From Acidithiobacillus sulfuriphilus (lineage in GTDB: Bacteria; Pseudomonadota; Gammaproteobacteria; Acidithiobacillales; Acidithiobacillaceae): DNA of 12,394 nucleotides. How positions within the stretch are numbered: the first letter of the stretch is position 1; each line of letters begins with the position of its first letter. The notes under the pieces are model-generated. The model was not told where the DNA came from, searched no databases, and worked only from the letters and a program-made list of their open reading frames with translations. Shown one piece after another: positions 1-7,711 of the stretch. The position numbers were made by a program, and so were the translations under genes. The DNA lies in the NCBI RefSeq assembly GCF_003721225.1, contig NZ_RIZI01000114.1, positions 1-12,394 on the forward strand, given 5' to 3'.

Positions 1-1
1 T

Positions 2-82
2 GCCCTTGAGGCGGACCATGCGCGGGTGAAATCCATCGCCGGATGGGAGTACATAATTAACTCTATTTCTAATGCGATTTAG
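2..82 (+). pseudogene. Possible C-terminal tail of a plus-strand ORF cut by the window edge
   Basis: Frame 2 is open from the left edge to a TAG at 80-82, giving about 26 residues that include EADHARVKSIAGW. A DH followed closely by a K occurs near the C-terminus of some IS6-type DDE transposases, so a transposase remnant is possible. The segment is too short to assign, and chance openness over 26 codons is quite likely. It would converge on the HDOD gene, with the two stop codons a few bases apart. Only sequence to the left could settle it. Confidence 0.2.
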
Positions 83-84
83 AA
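67..84. repeat. Small AT-rich inverted repeat after the HDOD gene
   Basis: TTCTAA (67-72) and TTAGAA (79-84) form a perfect 6-bp inverted repeat with a 6-nt loop, directly beyond the HDOD stop codon at 85-87. The stem is weak (one G-C pair per arm) and no U-tract follows on the minus strand, so it is a poor intrinsic terminator. It may be chance or the scar of an element end. Confidence 0.25.
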
Positions 85-1536
85 TTACCCCCCGGCCAGA
101 GCGACCTGTTCTATGCGTTGCCCCAGCACCTGGGCAAAGGCACTGAGGGCCGTTATGGAGGCATCGGTCATTCCCCGGGCAGGGCCGGTCCCGCTCCATA
201 CGCCATAGAGGAGGGCCGCCGCCTTGCCGTGGACCAGCACCGGCAAGAGGAAAGACGCGGTCGCCTGAGGGTAGGCCTGCCGGTGCCAGACCGGGATCTT
301 TCGGGAAATATTTACGTCGCCCAGATCCTGGATGAACATGCCCAGGGCTTTGCTCATGGACAACTGGAAAATGTCCAGCTCTGCCCCGCCGCCACAGCGC
401 AATCCCGACAAATCGCAGAGCGGCCGCTCACCAAAGCACAGCTTGGCCTCAATGCACCCTGCCTGGGTATTCCGGATAAAGGCAACGGCCGCAGTGACTT
501 CGAGACCCTCCGTAAGGGCCTGCAGGGCAACCTGGAAGACCTCCGTGATGCTCGCGCCGGGAGGGAGCGCCGTCATCCGGTCGATGCCATTTCTCCCGCA
601 TTCCGCAACCCGCGCTTGCGCTGCAGCCTCCGCCCTATCCGGTGCCTCCAGCATCGTCTCCAGCGCACGGCTGGAATATTTGCTGTTCACCATCCGCGCG
701 AAGCTCTCGGCCACCAGGGCTTCCATCGCCTCCGGGGCAAGCCCCAGGGGACCGGCATATTGAGCAATGAGGGCCTTGCTTTCATCGGCAGGCGCCTGCG
801 TAAGCAAGGCGGCGGAGATCCGGGAGGAAAAGGCGGTAATGGCGCCAACCCGTTGCTCGGAGGAGATCTTTTCCGGCAGCGGCCGGGGTGCCTGGATGCG
901 CATACCCTCCAGCAACTGCTCCGGAAAACCCCAGCGGCGGGCGGCATCAAGGCCCAGGGTTTCCAGGGACACCCCCAGAACCGCCAGACATTCGCTTTCC
1001 ATCCCGGCCTCCGGCACATTTTCCAGCACGGCCCATTCCTCCGGAAAATAACAGGCAACCAGCAGTCTCCCGGTGTGCTGCAACAGGGCGCAAAGCGCCG
1101 CCTTTCCGCCCTCCTTGGCCTTGCTGCTCAGGGCGATACCGTGGGCAATCGTACTGGCCAGCTCCGCCCTGAGCAGCTCCCGGGTGAGTGCCGCACTCAT
1201 TCCGGAGGTCTGGGCAAAACTCTCCACCAGCTTGATATCCAGGGCAAGGTAGCCGATGGCCTGGCAGCCAAGGATCATGATGGCGCGGGCAATGGACGTG
1301 ATCTTTCTCCCGTATGCCGCATAACTGACCGAGTTCACCCGCCGGATGACCTGATGGGCCAAGGGCACGTCCGACACCACCGCCGCTTCGAGTTTTTCGA
1401 TGGGCGCCTGATCGTCCTCCATCACGCTGACGATATAGCGCACCGACTCGGCCAGGGCCGGAAAGTCTCCGTGCTCCTCTATGCGGCTCCACAGGGCTTG
1501 CTGGAGGGCATTTCTACTCCACTTTTGGGCTGGCAT
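85..1536 (-). CDS. HDOD domain protein with C-terminal GAF-like region
   Basis: This 483-residue soluble protein has an N-terminal HDOD domain (about residues 20-225). It shows the family hallmarks DFPALAESV (24-32), a VNS followed by Y (67-72), and SIARAIMILG (81-90). A segment resembling the helix after the HD core, LLQHTGRLL, lies near residue 150. HDOD domains are HD-GYP relatives that usually lack the metal ligands and act as regulatory or signalling modules rather than phosphodiesterases. From about residue 325 to the end the pattern fits a GAF-type sensory domain. There is no signal peptide or membrane segment. The ATG at 1534-1536 has an AGGA Shine-Dalgarno sequence about nine bases upstream. 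The gene is 219 bp from the metallopeptidase and is probably not part of the restriction unit. HDOD is secure; the GAF call is weaker and the ligand is unknown. Confidence 0.85.
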   Translation of the reverse strand: MPAQKWSRNALQQALWSRIEEHGDFPALAESVRYIVSVMEDDQAPIEKLEAAVVSDVPLAHQVIRRVNSVSYAAYGRKITSIARAIMILGCQAIGYLALDIKLVESFAQTSGMSAALTRELLRAELASTIAHGIALSSKAKEGGKAALCALLQHTGRLLVACYFPEEWAVLENVPEAGMESECLAVLGVSLETLGLDAARRWGFPEQLLEGMRIQAPRPLPEKISSEQRVGAITAFSSRISAALLTQAPADESKALIAQYAGPLGLAPEAMEALVAESFARMVNSKYSSRALETMLEAPDRAEAAAQARVAECGRNGIDRMTALPPGASITEVFQVALQALTEGLEVTAAVAFIRNTQAGCIEAKLCFGERPLCDLSGLRCGGGAELDIFQLSMSKALGMFIQDLGDVNISRKIPVWHRQAYPQATASFLLPVLVHGKAAALLYGVWSGTGPARGMTDASITALSAFAQVLGQRIEQVALAGG

Positions 1537-1755
1537 GGGCTGATCCTGCAGTTCCCGGGACGGACCCCGCTCTGTTGATCATTTTGCCGTTTTTTTGCGC
1601 GCCCGTCTCTGTCTGGAGAAACCCCCAATAACGCCTTCCCGGAATCCTAGAGTAGCAACCGATGCGGCGAAGCCTCTGCGCCAGGGCCGGAAGGGAGTTG
1701 AATAATGCCTGCCATGGGGCGCCGAGGTGAAGGCAAGAGGAAAGGCGAATTGGAA
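1537..1755. other. Intergenic gap between the metallopeptidase and HDOD genes
   Basis: I find no convincing gene, RNA or strong terminator here. The ORFs that cross it lack recognisable protein features. A T-run near 1590-1596 follows no good stem and points the wrong way to end the minus-strand operon. The promoter of the HDOD gene should lie here, but the best candidate boxes on the minus strand match consensus poorly. Confidence 0.5.
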
Positions 1756-2460
1756 TTACACGTCCAGTCCCGCGCCGTGGACTCGCAGCCATTCCTTGCG
1801 CTCGCCATAGGTGGGCATTACCTTGTCCACCTCATTCCAGAAGGCATCGGTGTGATCAAGATGATGGAAGTGGCAAAGCTCATGCACCACGATGTAGTCG
1901 ATGATGGTTTGCGGTGCCATCATGCACTTCCAGTGAAAGGCCAGGCTGCCGTTCGGCGAGCAGGAGGCCCAGCGATTTCCGAGTTCGCGGACGTTGATGT
2001 CGCGCGGAGTTACCCCGATCTTGGGCGCGTAGTAGTCCACACGCTGGCGGATGCGCTCGCTACCACGTGCGATATGGTAATTACGGAAGGCGGCTTTGGC
2101 TGCCTCGATTTCACCCCGGTCCGCCAGGTCGCGCCGCAGGCAGAAGCGCCCGTTCTTCAGCAGCAGAGGCTCTTCCTGATCGGCGACCAGCAGCAGGCGG
2201 TAAGACCGGCCCAGGTAAAGAAAGCCCTCGCCGTTGCGATACTCGCGCAGTACCCGCGTGGCGTTGAGGTCGCGCCATTCGGCGAGGTTTTTGTAAATCC
2301 AGTAGCGCTTGGCCTCGACCAAGTCCTCGATTCGCTCGTCGGGAATCGACTCGGGGGCGCGGACCAGCACGCGGCCATCGCGCTCGATGACGATATCCGC
2401 CGTGGCGCGGCGGCTGCGTATCACTTCGTAGCGAATGTCCTTGTTCCGGGTGGCGCTCAT
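1756..2460 (-). CDS. YgjP-type (COG1451/DUF45) zinc metallopeptidase linked to type I R-M
   Basis: This 234-residue protein ends in the HExxH-type zinc site VVHELCHFHHLDHTDAFW. H193 and H197 are likely ligands, E194 the catalytic base and H203 a likely third ligand. The block NRWASCSPNGSLAFHWK (162-178) just before it is typical of the YgjP-like (DUF45, COG1451) predicted metallopeptidases. No signal peptide is present, so it is presumably cytoplasmic. Its ATG overlaps the hsdR stop as ATGA (2457-2460), so it is translated as the last cistron of the hsdR unit. Relatives of this family are often found beside hsdR in type I loci, where their substrate is unknown. Processing or turnover of a restriction subunit is a reasonable but unproven guess. 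All zinc-site residues are intact. Confidence 0.9.
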   Translation of the reverse strand: MSATRNKDIRYEVIRSRRATADIVIERDGRVLVRAPESIPDERIEDLVEAKRYWIYKNLAEWRDLNATRVLREYRNGEGFLYLGRSYRLLLVADQEEPLLLKNGRFCLRRDLADRGEIEAAKAAFRNYHIARGSERIRQRVDYYAPKIGVTPRDINVRELGNRWASCSPNGSLAFHWKCMMAPQTIIDYIVVHELCHFHHLDHTDAFWNEVDKVMPTYGERKEWLRVHGAGLDV

Positions 2461-5400
2461 TTCGTCAGTTCCTCGTGCCGCTTTTCGGCCAGTTTGACGA
2501 TCTCCACCGCGATCCGTTCGTGCTTCGCGGTGAGCTGCGGGATGTTGGCGAGCAGGATTTCCGTGTCGATGTTGCCCCGCAGGTTTTTCACCTCGATGGG
2601 TTTTTTCCAGAAATCGATGATGTCGATGGTGCCCTGCAAAATCTCCACGATGCGCGCCATGAGCTTTTTCAGCGGCGCATGTGCATCGGGCGGCACGGCG
2701 TCGCCGCCGAAAGCGAGCTGCACCACGTAGTCGTAAAATGTGGTCGCCTCTTTGCTCAGGCCCTCAATGGCATCCGTGCGGCCTTCCATCGCCTCGTTCC
2801 GAATCTGCTCGTAACCCTCGGCCAACGCTTGCCAGTTGTTCTGGTGCTCCTGGATCAGTTTCTCCAGCTTCTCGCTCAGGCGTTTGTAGAAAGCCGGGTC
2901 TTCGTCGAAATGTACCGTGCAGTGCTTGCGGATGGCGTGTTCCATCTCGCTGGCCTTGGCCTCCGGATCGCCCTGGGCGTGCTTCTGCACGTTGGCGATG
3001 AAGTCGTCCGCCAGCAGTTCGATGGGCGGAATCCTGGGGTTGATCCCCAGATCGATGAGGTGCTCGTTGATCAGCGCCTTCACCTTCTCGCCCGCGTCCG
3101 CGATGTCGAGCGAGTCGTCCTTGTAGCGCTCCTTGACCATGCGCAGCAGGTAGCCGAAGCGCCGCGCCGGGCCGCGATACGGGTGCCCGGCCTGATTGGG
3201 CAGGATCAGGTTCAGGCTTTGCAGGAACTTTTTCAGATACACCTCGAAGTCCGCCCGGCGCTTGATGTCCTTCAATGCGCCCACCGCCGCGTGCACCACG
3301 GCGACTTCCGCCTCGGGCGTGGGCAGATCGTCCTTGACGAAGGCCTCGATCCCACCCACCCCGGCGGCGCGGAAGTGCTGCAACAGGCGCTGATAGCGTT
3401 CTTCCAGGATCGGCAGCTCGGTGAGCAGGCTTTTCAAGCCCTGCTGGATGTCCTGGGCGTCCTCCTGCGCGTAAATCGCCAGCGCCTGCGTCAAATGGTT
3501 CGCCAGGCCGATGTAATCCACGATGAAGCCGCGATGCTTGTTCTTCGCCACCCGGTTCACCCGCGCGATGGCCTGCAACAGGTTGTGCTCCTTGAGCCGC
3601 TTGTCGATGTACATCACCTGCTCCACCGGCGCATCGAAGCCGGTCAGCAGCATGTCGCACACGATCAGGAAGGCGATGCCGGTCAGGTCCCTGTCCGGGT
3701 CGTCGAAGTCGAAGGGCTTGCAGAAGTTCTCCACCGCGTTCCAGCGCTTGGCTTCCCTGCGCGCCTCGGTGATGACCGCCAGTTCGTTGGTGGCGTCGGA
3801 AGAAACCACCACCGCCGCCTTCAAGAAAGCAATGCGGCGAATCAGCTCGGTGTCTGGCTTCGGCTTCAGCCTCTCCCTATCCAGCCGCTCGGCCAGGGCT
3901 GCGCGAATCGACTTCTGGTAGCGGATCGCCGCCAGCTTGGAGTGGCATACCACCTGCGCCTTGAAACCATCCGGCAGGATGTTGTCGATGTAATGCGCCA
4001 CCAGATCGCGGGCAATGGCCGCGATACGTTTCTCCGCTTCGAGGATGTCGCCGCTCGCGCCGTACTTCTTCTTGATGGCGAACAGTTCCGCTTCGCTGCG
4101 CGTCTTGAACAGGTCTTCGAACCGGGTGTCGAAGCCGTGCTTGTCCTTCAGCGCCGTGTCGGCCGTGCGGCCTTCGTAGAGGATTTGCAGGGTCGCGCCG
4201 TCGTGCACCGCGTCCATCAGCTTGTAGGTATCGATGTATTCGCCGAAGCGCTTCACCGTGCGCCGGTTGCCGTGCTGCTCGGTGATGAGCGGCGTGCCGG
4301 TGAAGGCAATGCGCGTCGCGTTGGGAAACGCCTCGAAGAGGTTGTCGCCGAAGTCCGAACTTTGCGTGCGATGCGCCTCGTCGATCATCAGCAGAATGCG
4401 GTCGGATGGATTCACCACGCCGAAGGTCTGGCCGGACGGCGCCGCACGGTAACTCGCCAGCGCTTCCGCCACTTTCAACGGCAGCGCCTCGGCGCGCTCC
4501 ATGAACTTGTGCACCATCACCATGTTGATGTCGGAAGCGGAGGTGGCAAGGTGCTCGCGCAATTGCGCCGTGCTCTCGATCAGGTTCACCTTGCCGCCGA
4601 TCAGCTTGGCCGTGGCGGCGAGCTGATCCTCCAAATCCACACGGTCATTGACCAGCAGAATCTTGAAATCCGCCAGATCGCTCGACGCGCGCAGCATGCG
4701 CGCCACGAACACCATGGTCAGCGATTTGCCCGAGCCCTGGGTATGCCACACCACGCCCGAACGCTCCTCCATGGTCTTGCCCGTGCGCAGGCGCTCCGTG
4801 ATGCGGTGGGCGGCGCGGTATTGCTGGTAGCGGCTCACCACCTTCACCCGCTTGCCCGAATCCGTGTCCATGAACACCGTGCAGGTGCGCAGCACGTCCA
4901 GCAGCGTCGCGGGCGCGAGCAGCCCCTGGATCAGCCGCTCCTGTTCGCGCTCCACGCCCAGCGGCGGCGTGTAGGCTCGGTTACTCTCCGGCCAGATGTC
5001 CTTCCAGGCATAAAAATGCTCGTAGCCCGACGTCACGCTGCCGTAGGTGGCCTTCTCGCCGCAGGTGCAGATCAGCAGCAGGTTGGTGTGGAACAGCCGT
5101 GGCTCGCCTTCGCGCAGCCCGGCAGCCGCCGTGTCGGCGCGCCCGTTGCGATAGCGCAGCAGTTGCTCGAAGGCCGCGTGCATCGGGTTGGCCGTATTCG
5201 CGTCGCCGATCTTCGCCTCCACCACCACCAGCGGAATGCCGTTCACAAACAGCACGATATCGGGGATGACGCACTGCTTCACGCAGCCCGGCGTGTCGAT
5301 GCGGAACTGGTTGATGGCGTGGAAGACATTGCGCTCCGGGTGGGCGAAGTCGATCAGGCTAACCACCGGGTCGCTCTCGCCCGTCACCTCGTTGCGCTCC

Positions 5401-5711
5401 ACCTGCGCCTTGAGGAACAGCGCCTGCACCCCCTCGTTGGCTTCCAGCAGCGTGCGGTTCGGCTGGCGCAGAATCTGGTCGCGCAGATCGTCGAGCTGGC
5501 GGTCGGTCAGCCAGGCCGTGCCGTCGGCAGTACGGTTGATGGCGCGCACCGTCTCGCGGAACACCTCGGGCAGCAGCCACTCGCGAAAGCTCCCGCGCAG
5601 GCTCGCCGCCGGGTCGCTGGGGATGAATCCCTGCCCTTGGTCGACCACCGTCCAGCCCAGGGCGGCAAGCTGGTCGAGGAAGGGCTTTTCGACGTGGAGG
5701 TATTCAGACAT
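2457..5711 (-). CDS. hsdR: Type I restriction endonuclease, R (motor and nuclease) subunit
   Basis: HsdR joins the M2S core to translocate DNA with ATP and cut it at a distance. Numbered from the ATG at 5711 (1084 residues), the PD-(D/E)xK nuclease has D151, E165 and K167 (in VVVEAK), followed by the QxxxY motif at Q183-Y187. The SF2 motor shows Walker A TQGSGKS (324-330), DEAH (444-447), TGTP (471-474), LLTGFDAP (688-695) and motif VI QAIARVNR (713-720). The remainder is the helical C-terminal region that docks on the methylase. All expected motifs are intact and the length is normal. I prefer the ATG at 5711 because a GGA lies about eight bases upstream and SEYLHVEKPFLDQLA is the usual N-terminus. 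An in-frame ATG at 5720 has no visible ribosome site. It overlaps the AlbA_2 gene by 8 bp (17 bp from 5720) and the metallopeptidase gene by 4 bp. Confidence 0.96.
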   Translation of the reverse strand: MSEYLHVEKPFLDQLAALGWTVVDQGQGFIPSDPAASLRGSFREWLLPEVFRETVRAINRTADGTAWLTDRQLDDLRDQILRQPNRTLLEANEGVQALFLKAQVERNEVTGESDPVVSLIDFAHPERNVFHAINQFRIDTPGCVKQCVIPDIVLFVNGIPLVVVEAKIGDANTANPMHAAFEQLLRYRNGRADTAAAGLREGEPRLFHTNLLLICTCGEKATYGSVTSGYEHFYAWKDIWPESNRAYTPPLGVEREQERLIQGLLAPATLLDVLRTCTVFMDTDSGKRVKVVSRYQQYRAAHRITERLRTGKTMEERSGVVWHTQGSGKSLTMVFVARMLRASSDLADFKILLVNDRVDLEDQLAATAKLIGGKVNLIESTAQLREHLATSASDINMVMVHKFMERAEALPLKVAEALASYRAAPSGQTFGVVNPSDRILLMIDEAHRTQSSDFGDNLFEAFPNATRIAFTGTPLITEQHGNRRTVKRFGEYIDTYKLMDAVHDGATLQILYEGRTADTALKDKHGFDTRFEDLFKTRSEAELFAIKKKYGASGDILEAEKRIAAIARDLVAHYIDNILPDGFKAQVVCHSKLAAIRYQKSIRAALAERLDRERLKPKPDTELIRRIAFLKAAVVVSSDATNELAVITEARREAKRWNAVENFCKPFDFDDPDRDLTGIAFLIVCDMLLTGFDAPVEQVMYIDKRLKEHNLLQAIARVNRVAKNKHRGFIVDYIGLANHLTQALAIYAQEDAQDIQQGLKSLLTELPILEERYQRLLQHFRAAGVGGIEAFVKDDLPTPEAEVAVVHAAVGALKDIKRRADFEVYLKKFLQSLNLILPNQAGHPYRGPARRFGYLLRMVKERYKDDSLDIADAGEKVKALINEHLIDLGINPRIPPIELLADDFIANVQKHAQGDPEAKASEMEHAIRKHCTVHFDEDPAFYKRLSEKLEKLIQEHQNNWQALAEGYEQIRNEAMEGRTDAIEGLSKEATTFYDYVVQLAFGGDAVPPDAHAPLKKLMARIVEILQGTIDIIDFWKKPIEVKNLRGNIDTEILLANIPQLTAKHERIAVEIVKLAEKRHEELTK

Positions 5712-7260
5712 CGCTTCCATCCGGGCTGCGGGCTTGCTGTTCGAGCAATGCCTTTCCTGCTGACGTAAGCCGGTACTTCTGCTTGCTGCTTTTGGGCTTG
5801 TCGGGGATGGTCATCTCGACCAGCCCGGCATCCAACGCGGGTTGCAGGTAATCGTTGGCAAAGTGCATCCGATCCTTAAGCCCCAAGCCCTCCATGATTT
5901 CCGCTCTGGCCAGTTCACCACGGATGGCCGTAACCAACTTGTGGACTTGCGGGGTGACTTGCGGGGTGACTTGCGGGGTGACTTCCAGGGCACGCTCCTG
6001 AACTGCCCGCTCATGGACAGGCAAGCGAATCACGAAGGAGGTCCGATCCTTGTCGCTTTCGAACACCGGCGCGGGTGAACCGTTCGCCTTCATTGCGCGG
6101 AGAATCTTCGGAATCCCGGTAGAGCGCCCCTCCGTGAGCTCCAGCTCCTTGAGAAATTCACCAATCCGGCGGTTGCGGTAGCGGCGGCTGACCGCCTTGC
6201 CGGCACGCAGGTCTGCCATGCGGATGGAGCGATCCGGACCGGGAAAGCTCAGGACCACCAGTTCCTCGGCCGTGATGCGCACTTCCACCGGCTCCCGGAT
6301 CTCGTAGGAACGGTGATAGACCGCATTGACCACCGCCTCCTCGATCGCGGCATGGGGGAAATTCCAGAACCGCTCGGCCTCCGGTCGATCCGGGTGCTTG
6401 ATGACCGTCTCCTTGAGATAGTTGCGCTGGATGAAATCAATCGCGTCACGGGTAATCCGTGCCAGCGGGCCTTGAAAGATCTTTTCCTCGAAGCGATCAC
6501 CGCCCGCGCCTTCCGGAAACCACACCACATCGATCTGGGTGGCGGGAAAAAAGCGGTGCGGCGCTTCATTGAAGAACAACAAACCGACATTCTTCGGGAA
6601 AGGCGCTTCCGATGGACCGCCCACGATATTCATCTGCCGCCCGAGTGCTTCCATCGAAAGATTGCCGACGTCATGCGCCAGATCGCTGCCCACCTCGCGC
6701 AGAAAATCCTCGATCAAACGGGGCGAGAGATCGTCCAGCGAGGCGGATTGATTGTAGCGGTCGTCGAAAGGCACCGTTGCCGCCAAACCGAGCAACTCGC
6801 GCTCATTCTCACCCCTGGCCCTGACGGTGCTCGATTGCTTGCGAATATAGTAAGCCCATTCCTTGCCCTCTTTCGAGAGGCTGACCTTGGCCCGGTAAGG
6901 CCGGGTCTCGCCACCGGGCACCCAGAGAATCAGCACCGACTTCCCCTCCACCTCATACGAAGCTGAAAGCGGATGATAGTTGGGCTGCAAGGCATGATGG
7001 CCCAGGCCAAGGATCTCCTTCTGAATCGCATCCAGGCTATCGGGATCGATCCCCTTGGGAGGCAACACCGGCCGACCGTTCCGCTCTTCCACGCCAATGA
7101 TGATGTAGCCGCCGCCGAGGTTCTGGAAATCATTGGCAAAGGCGCACAGGGTGTGCAGCACACTCTCGGGGTTCCATCCCGCCTTGTATTCGATGCGCTC
7201 GCCTTCCACCGTGCGCTGGCGCAGCAGGTCGGTTAGGTTGATGGGGAGTTTACTGGTCAT
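5704..7260 (-). CDS. AlbA_2 (Schlafen-like) ATP-binding protein with GHKL-like and winged-helix regions
   Basis: This 518-residue protein starts with an AlbA_2/Schlafen-like domain (about 10-155). Its signatures are ERIEYK (21-26), FANDFQN (41-47) and the glycine run GGGYIIIGVEERNG (49-62). A central region, about 300-415, resembles the HATPase_c_4 (GHKL-like) domain of COG2865 proteins: EEAVVNAVYHRSY (307-319), with N312 as the N-box asparagine, then LTEGRSTGIPKI (375-386). A low-complexity linker of three VTPQ units (427-438) leads to a C-terminal winged-helix-like segment (about 440-510). Proteins of this layout are often annotated as RecG-like helicases or transcriptional regulators, but no helicase motifs are visible. 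The gene sits between the winged-helix regulator (ATGA overlap) and hsdR (8-bp overlap), so it should be made with HsdR. A role in modulating restriction is inference. Confidence 0.88.
   Translation of the reverse strand: MTSKLPINLTDLLRQRTVEGERIEYKAGWNPESVLHTLCAFANDFQNLGGGYIIIGVEERNGRPVLPPKGIDPDSLDAIQKEILGLGHHALQPNYHPLSASYEVEGKSVLILWVPGGETRPYRAKVSLSKEGKEWAYYIRKQSSTVRARGENERELLGLAATVPFDDRYNQSASLDDLSPRLIEDFLREVGSDLAHDVGNLSMEALGRQMNIVGGPSEAPFPKNVGLLFFNEAPHRFFPATQIDVVWFPEGAGGDRFEEKIFQGPLARITRDAIDFIQRNYLKETVIKHPDRPEAERFWNFPHAAIEEAVVNAVYHRSYEIREPVEVRITAEELVVLSFPGPDRSIRMADLRAGKAVSRRYRNRRIGEFLKELELTEGRSTGIPKILRAMKANGSPAPVFESDKDRTSFVIRLPVHERAVQERALEVTPQVTPQVTPQVHKLVTAIRGELARAEIMEGLGLKDRMHFANDYLQPALDAGLVEMTIPDKPKSSKQKYRLTSAGKALLEQQARSPDGSDV
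5947..5982 (-). repeat. Three perfect 12-bp tandem repeats encoding VTPQ
   Basis: The unit TTGCGGGGTGAC (plus strand) occurs three times without a mismatch at 5947-5958, 5959-5970 and 5971-5982. On the coding strand each unit reads Val-Thr-Pro-Gln. Because 12 is a multiple of three, gain or loss of a unit would change the linker length in the AlbA_2 protein without shifting the frame. Identity at the DNA level, third positions included, points to recent slippage expansion. Confidence 0.95.
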
Positions 7261-7649
7261 GGGGAGGTTCCGTTTTCGCGCGCCGCGCGCAACACTTCCG
7301 CCAGCCCCAGGGTCTTGGTCACGATGCCGCGCAACTCGTCGAAAATCGGGGCCGCCGGGTTGGCCTGGTAATGTTTCTGACTGCCGATACGGGTGACCGT
7401 CACCAGCCCGCTCTCGGCCAGCCGCCGAAGCTCGCGCTGCACCGCGCCCGACCCGGCGCCGACCAGGCCGATCAGTTCGTTGGTAAAGAAACTGCGCCCC
7501 GGGTGGCCAAACAGCAACGCCAGCACGCGCTGCTGCGTCGCCGAAAACAGCGCATCGGCGAGACCAGTTCGCGCCGGAGCGGATGTGCGCGTCGCGGCGG
7601 CATCCGGCTTGAGCGGCTTGGCTGTGTTCTTCATACCCATTTCGGGCAT
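7257..7649 (-). CDS. Small winged-helix (ArsR/MarR-like) transcriptional regulator
   Basis: From the ATG at 7649 this is a 130-residue protein. It has a variable N-terminal tail and a winged-helix domain at about 32-97: TQQRVLALLFGHPG, then a recognition-helix stretch SGAVQRELRRLAESGLV, then the wing VTRIGSQKHYQAN. This wHTH type often heads a nucleotidyltransferase (MNT) domain in one protein; here the chain stops soon after the wHTH, so it may only bind DNA. Its stop overlaps the next ATG (ATGA, 7257-7260), implying translational coupling. I chose 7649 because AAGGG lies seven bases upstream. ATGs at 7670, 7640 and 7634 are in frame, and a start at 7640 or 7634 would fit better if the predicted promoter is real. 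Two palindromes at the gene start suggest autoregulation. Confidence 0.8.
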   Translation of the reverse strand: MPEMGMKNTAKPLKPDAAATRTSAPARTGLADALFSATQQRVLALLFGHPGRSFFTNELIGLVGAGSGAVQRELRRLAESGLVTVTRIGSQKHYQANPAAPIFDELRGIVTKTLGLAEVLRAARENGTSP

Positions 7650-7670
7650 GTTAATGCCCTTTTTGGGCAT
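7633..7670 (-). promoter_or_regulatory. Tandem palindromic operators ATGCCC-N5-GGGYAT
   Basis: On the minus strand, ATGCCC-AAAAA-GGGCAT (7670-7654) is a perfect 6-5-6 palindrome. A second copy, ATGCCC-GAAAT-GGGTAT (7649-7633), pairs at five of six positions. The two start 21 bp apart, two helical turns, so dimers bound to them would lie on the same DNA face. They overlap the start of the winged-helix gene and the AAGGG ribosome site, the usual place for an autoregulatory site. Binding by the adjacent wHTH protein is inferred. Confidence 0.65.
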
Positions 7671-7677
7671 AAGGCAA
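7648..7677 (-). promoter_or_regulatory. Candidate sigma-70 promoter for the regulator-AlbA_2-hsdR-peptidase unit
   Basis: On the minus strand a TTGCCT (7677-7672, 4/6 to TTGACA) and a TAACAT (7653-7648, 4/6 to TATAAT) are separated by 18 bp. The spacer contains exactly the perfect palindrome at 7654-7670. Transcription would begin near 7641, giving an almost leaderless mRNA starting at the ATG at 7640 or 7634. The match is modest and depends on the operator context for its plausibility. Confidence 0.35.
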
Positions 7678-7711
7678 GGATGCCGGTAGCGAGTTGCTTG
7701 TGGTTAGTTTC

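Noticed and set aside
118..1578. Plus-strand ORF of 486 codons opposite the HDOD gene
   Set aside because: It is a shadow frame rich in Gly, Arg and His with no recognisable motifs. The minus-strand frame shows clear HDOD signatures and a ribosome site.
1575..1610. T-run as an intrinsic terminator
   Set aside because: The T-run is on the plus strand, where no gene needs termination, and no stable stem precedes it.
1514..1792. Minus-strand ORF of 92 codons across the HDOD/metallopeptidase gap
   Set aside because: It overlaps both real genes in a different frame, has no recognisable motif and no ribosome site.
2475..5768. Very long plus-strand ORF (1097 codons) opposite hsdR
   Set aside because: It mirrors hsdR on the other strand in high-GC DNA. 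Its translation is His/Arg/Gln-rich with no domain logic, while the minus-strand frame has every HsdR motif.
5947..5982. CRISPR-like short repeats
   Set aside because: The units are contiguous 12-mers without spacers inside a coding frame, so they are a tandem coding repeat.
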